Shown: positions 12,671 to 12,780 of the stretch, one piece after another
How positions within the stretch are numbered: position 1 is the stretch's first letter
Layout: every line of letters begins with the position of its first letter
From: CAZRHR01 sp964599915
Lineage (GTDB): Bacteria; Bacteroidota; Bacteroidia; CAIKAF01
Reading direction: 5' to 3'
Length of the DNA stretch: 12,780 nt
Assembly: GCA_964599915.1 (NCBI GenBank)
Contig: CAZRHR010000072.1
Coordinates: 1 to 12,780 of the forward strand
Made by a program: the position numbers and the translations under genes
The notes under the pieces: generated by a model
The model's database searches: none
What the model saw: the letters and a program-made list of their open reading frames with translations, nothing else
What the model was told of the DNA's origin: nothing

Positions 12671-12780
12671 TGGCGATGCGCAAACATGGATTAGGAAAAG
12701 GCTTAAGTGCGCTTTTGGCAGGAAAAGAGGAAGTGGAAGAGGGTTTGACAGGAGGTGGTTGAGAAGGGAGAACGGTAGTC
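12670..12780 (+). pseudogene. parB: parB 5' end with an in-frame stop, cut off by the window edge
   Basis: The ATG overlaps the parA stop by one base. The first residues read M-A-M-R-K-H-G-L-G-K-G-L-S-A-L-L, the K-x-G-L-G-K-G-L-x-A-L-L opening typical of chromosomal ParB, the CTPase and parS-binding partner of ParA. After 30 codons the frame meets TGA at 12760-12762, before any ParB domain. Removing one G around 12754-12759 would continue as G-V-E-K-G-E-R, which looks like ParB linker, but a TAG follows at once, so a second change would be needed. The last ~30 bases lie at the edge of the window, so sequencing error near a contig end is at least as likely as a true frameshift. Identity as parB is good; whether it is broken is not settled. 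Confidence 0.6.

Overview
The window looks like chromosomal DNA of a Bacteroidota bacterium; I cannot place it below phylum. Three signs support this. A di-heme peroxidase ends in a type IX secretion (T9SS) sorting domain. A secreted fibre-like protein carries an N-terminal module common in this phylum. Six intergenic spots just upstream of starts carry the Bacteroidota -7 promoter element TAnnTTTG. Start codons are rarely preceded by a Shine-Dalgarno sequence. There are thirteen genes, no RNA gene, and no phage, IS or CRISPR sequence.

Layout, left to right. (1) 61-456 (+): small MGMT-like protein. (2) 473-1855 (-): secreted di-heme cytochrome c peroxidase with a T9SS tail. (3) 2027-3197 (+): a Bax-type glucosaminidase and an HPF/RaiA-like ribosome-associated protein, closed by a strong terminator. 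(4) 3329-3790 (+): small exported protein of unknown function. (5) 3797-6116 (-): a TPR-like protein and an aldehyde dehydrogenase with overlapping reading frames. (6) 6201-7779 (+): overlapping genes for an MbnP-like lipoprotein and an MbnH/MauG-like di-heme lipoprotein, divergent from (5) across 84 bp. (7) 7805-9283 (-): secreted Ig-like and glycine-rich fibre protein. (8) 9321-11382 (-): a MATE transporter followed 4 bp later by an SRAP/YedK-type protein. (9) 11383-11884: a 502-bp gene-free region with a DnaA-box cluster, an AT-rich stretch and a hairpin. (10) 11885 to the end (+): parA and the first codons of parB, which carry an in-frame stop.

The clearest functional unit is the MbnP/MbnH pair. 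In methanotrophs the MauG-like MbnH oxidises a tryptophan of MbnP to kynurenine, which contributes to copper binding. Here both proteins look like lipoproteins, there is no methanobactin gene in view, and the MbnP homologue seems to contain an extra calcium-loop-like segment. The second notable region is the parA upstream region, which has the make-up of a replication origin (DnaA boxes, AT-rich DNA, divergent flanking genes, neighbouring parAB). A third theme is promoter placement: two minus-strand genes have a perfect TATCTTTG box only 4 nt before the ATG, implying leaderless or nearly leaderless mRNAs.
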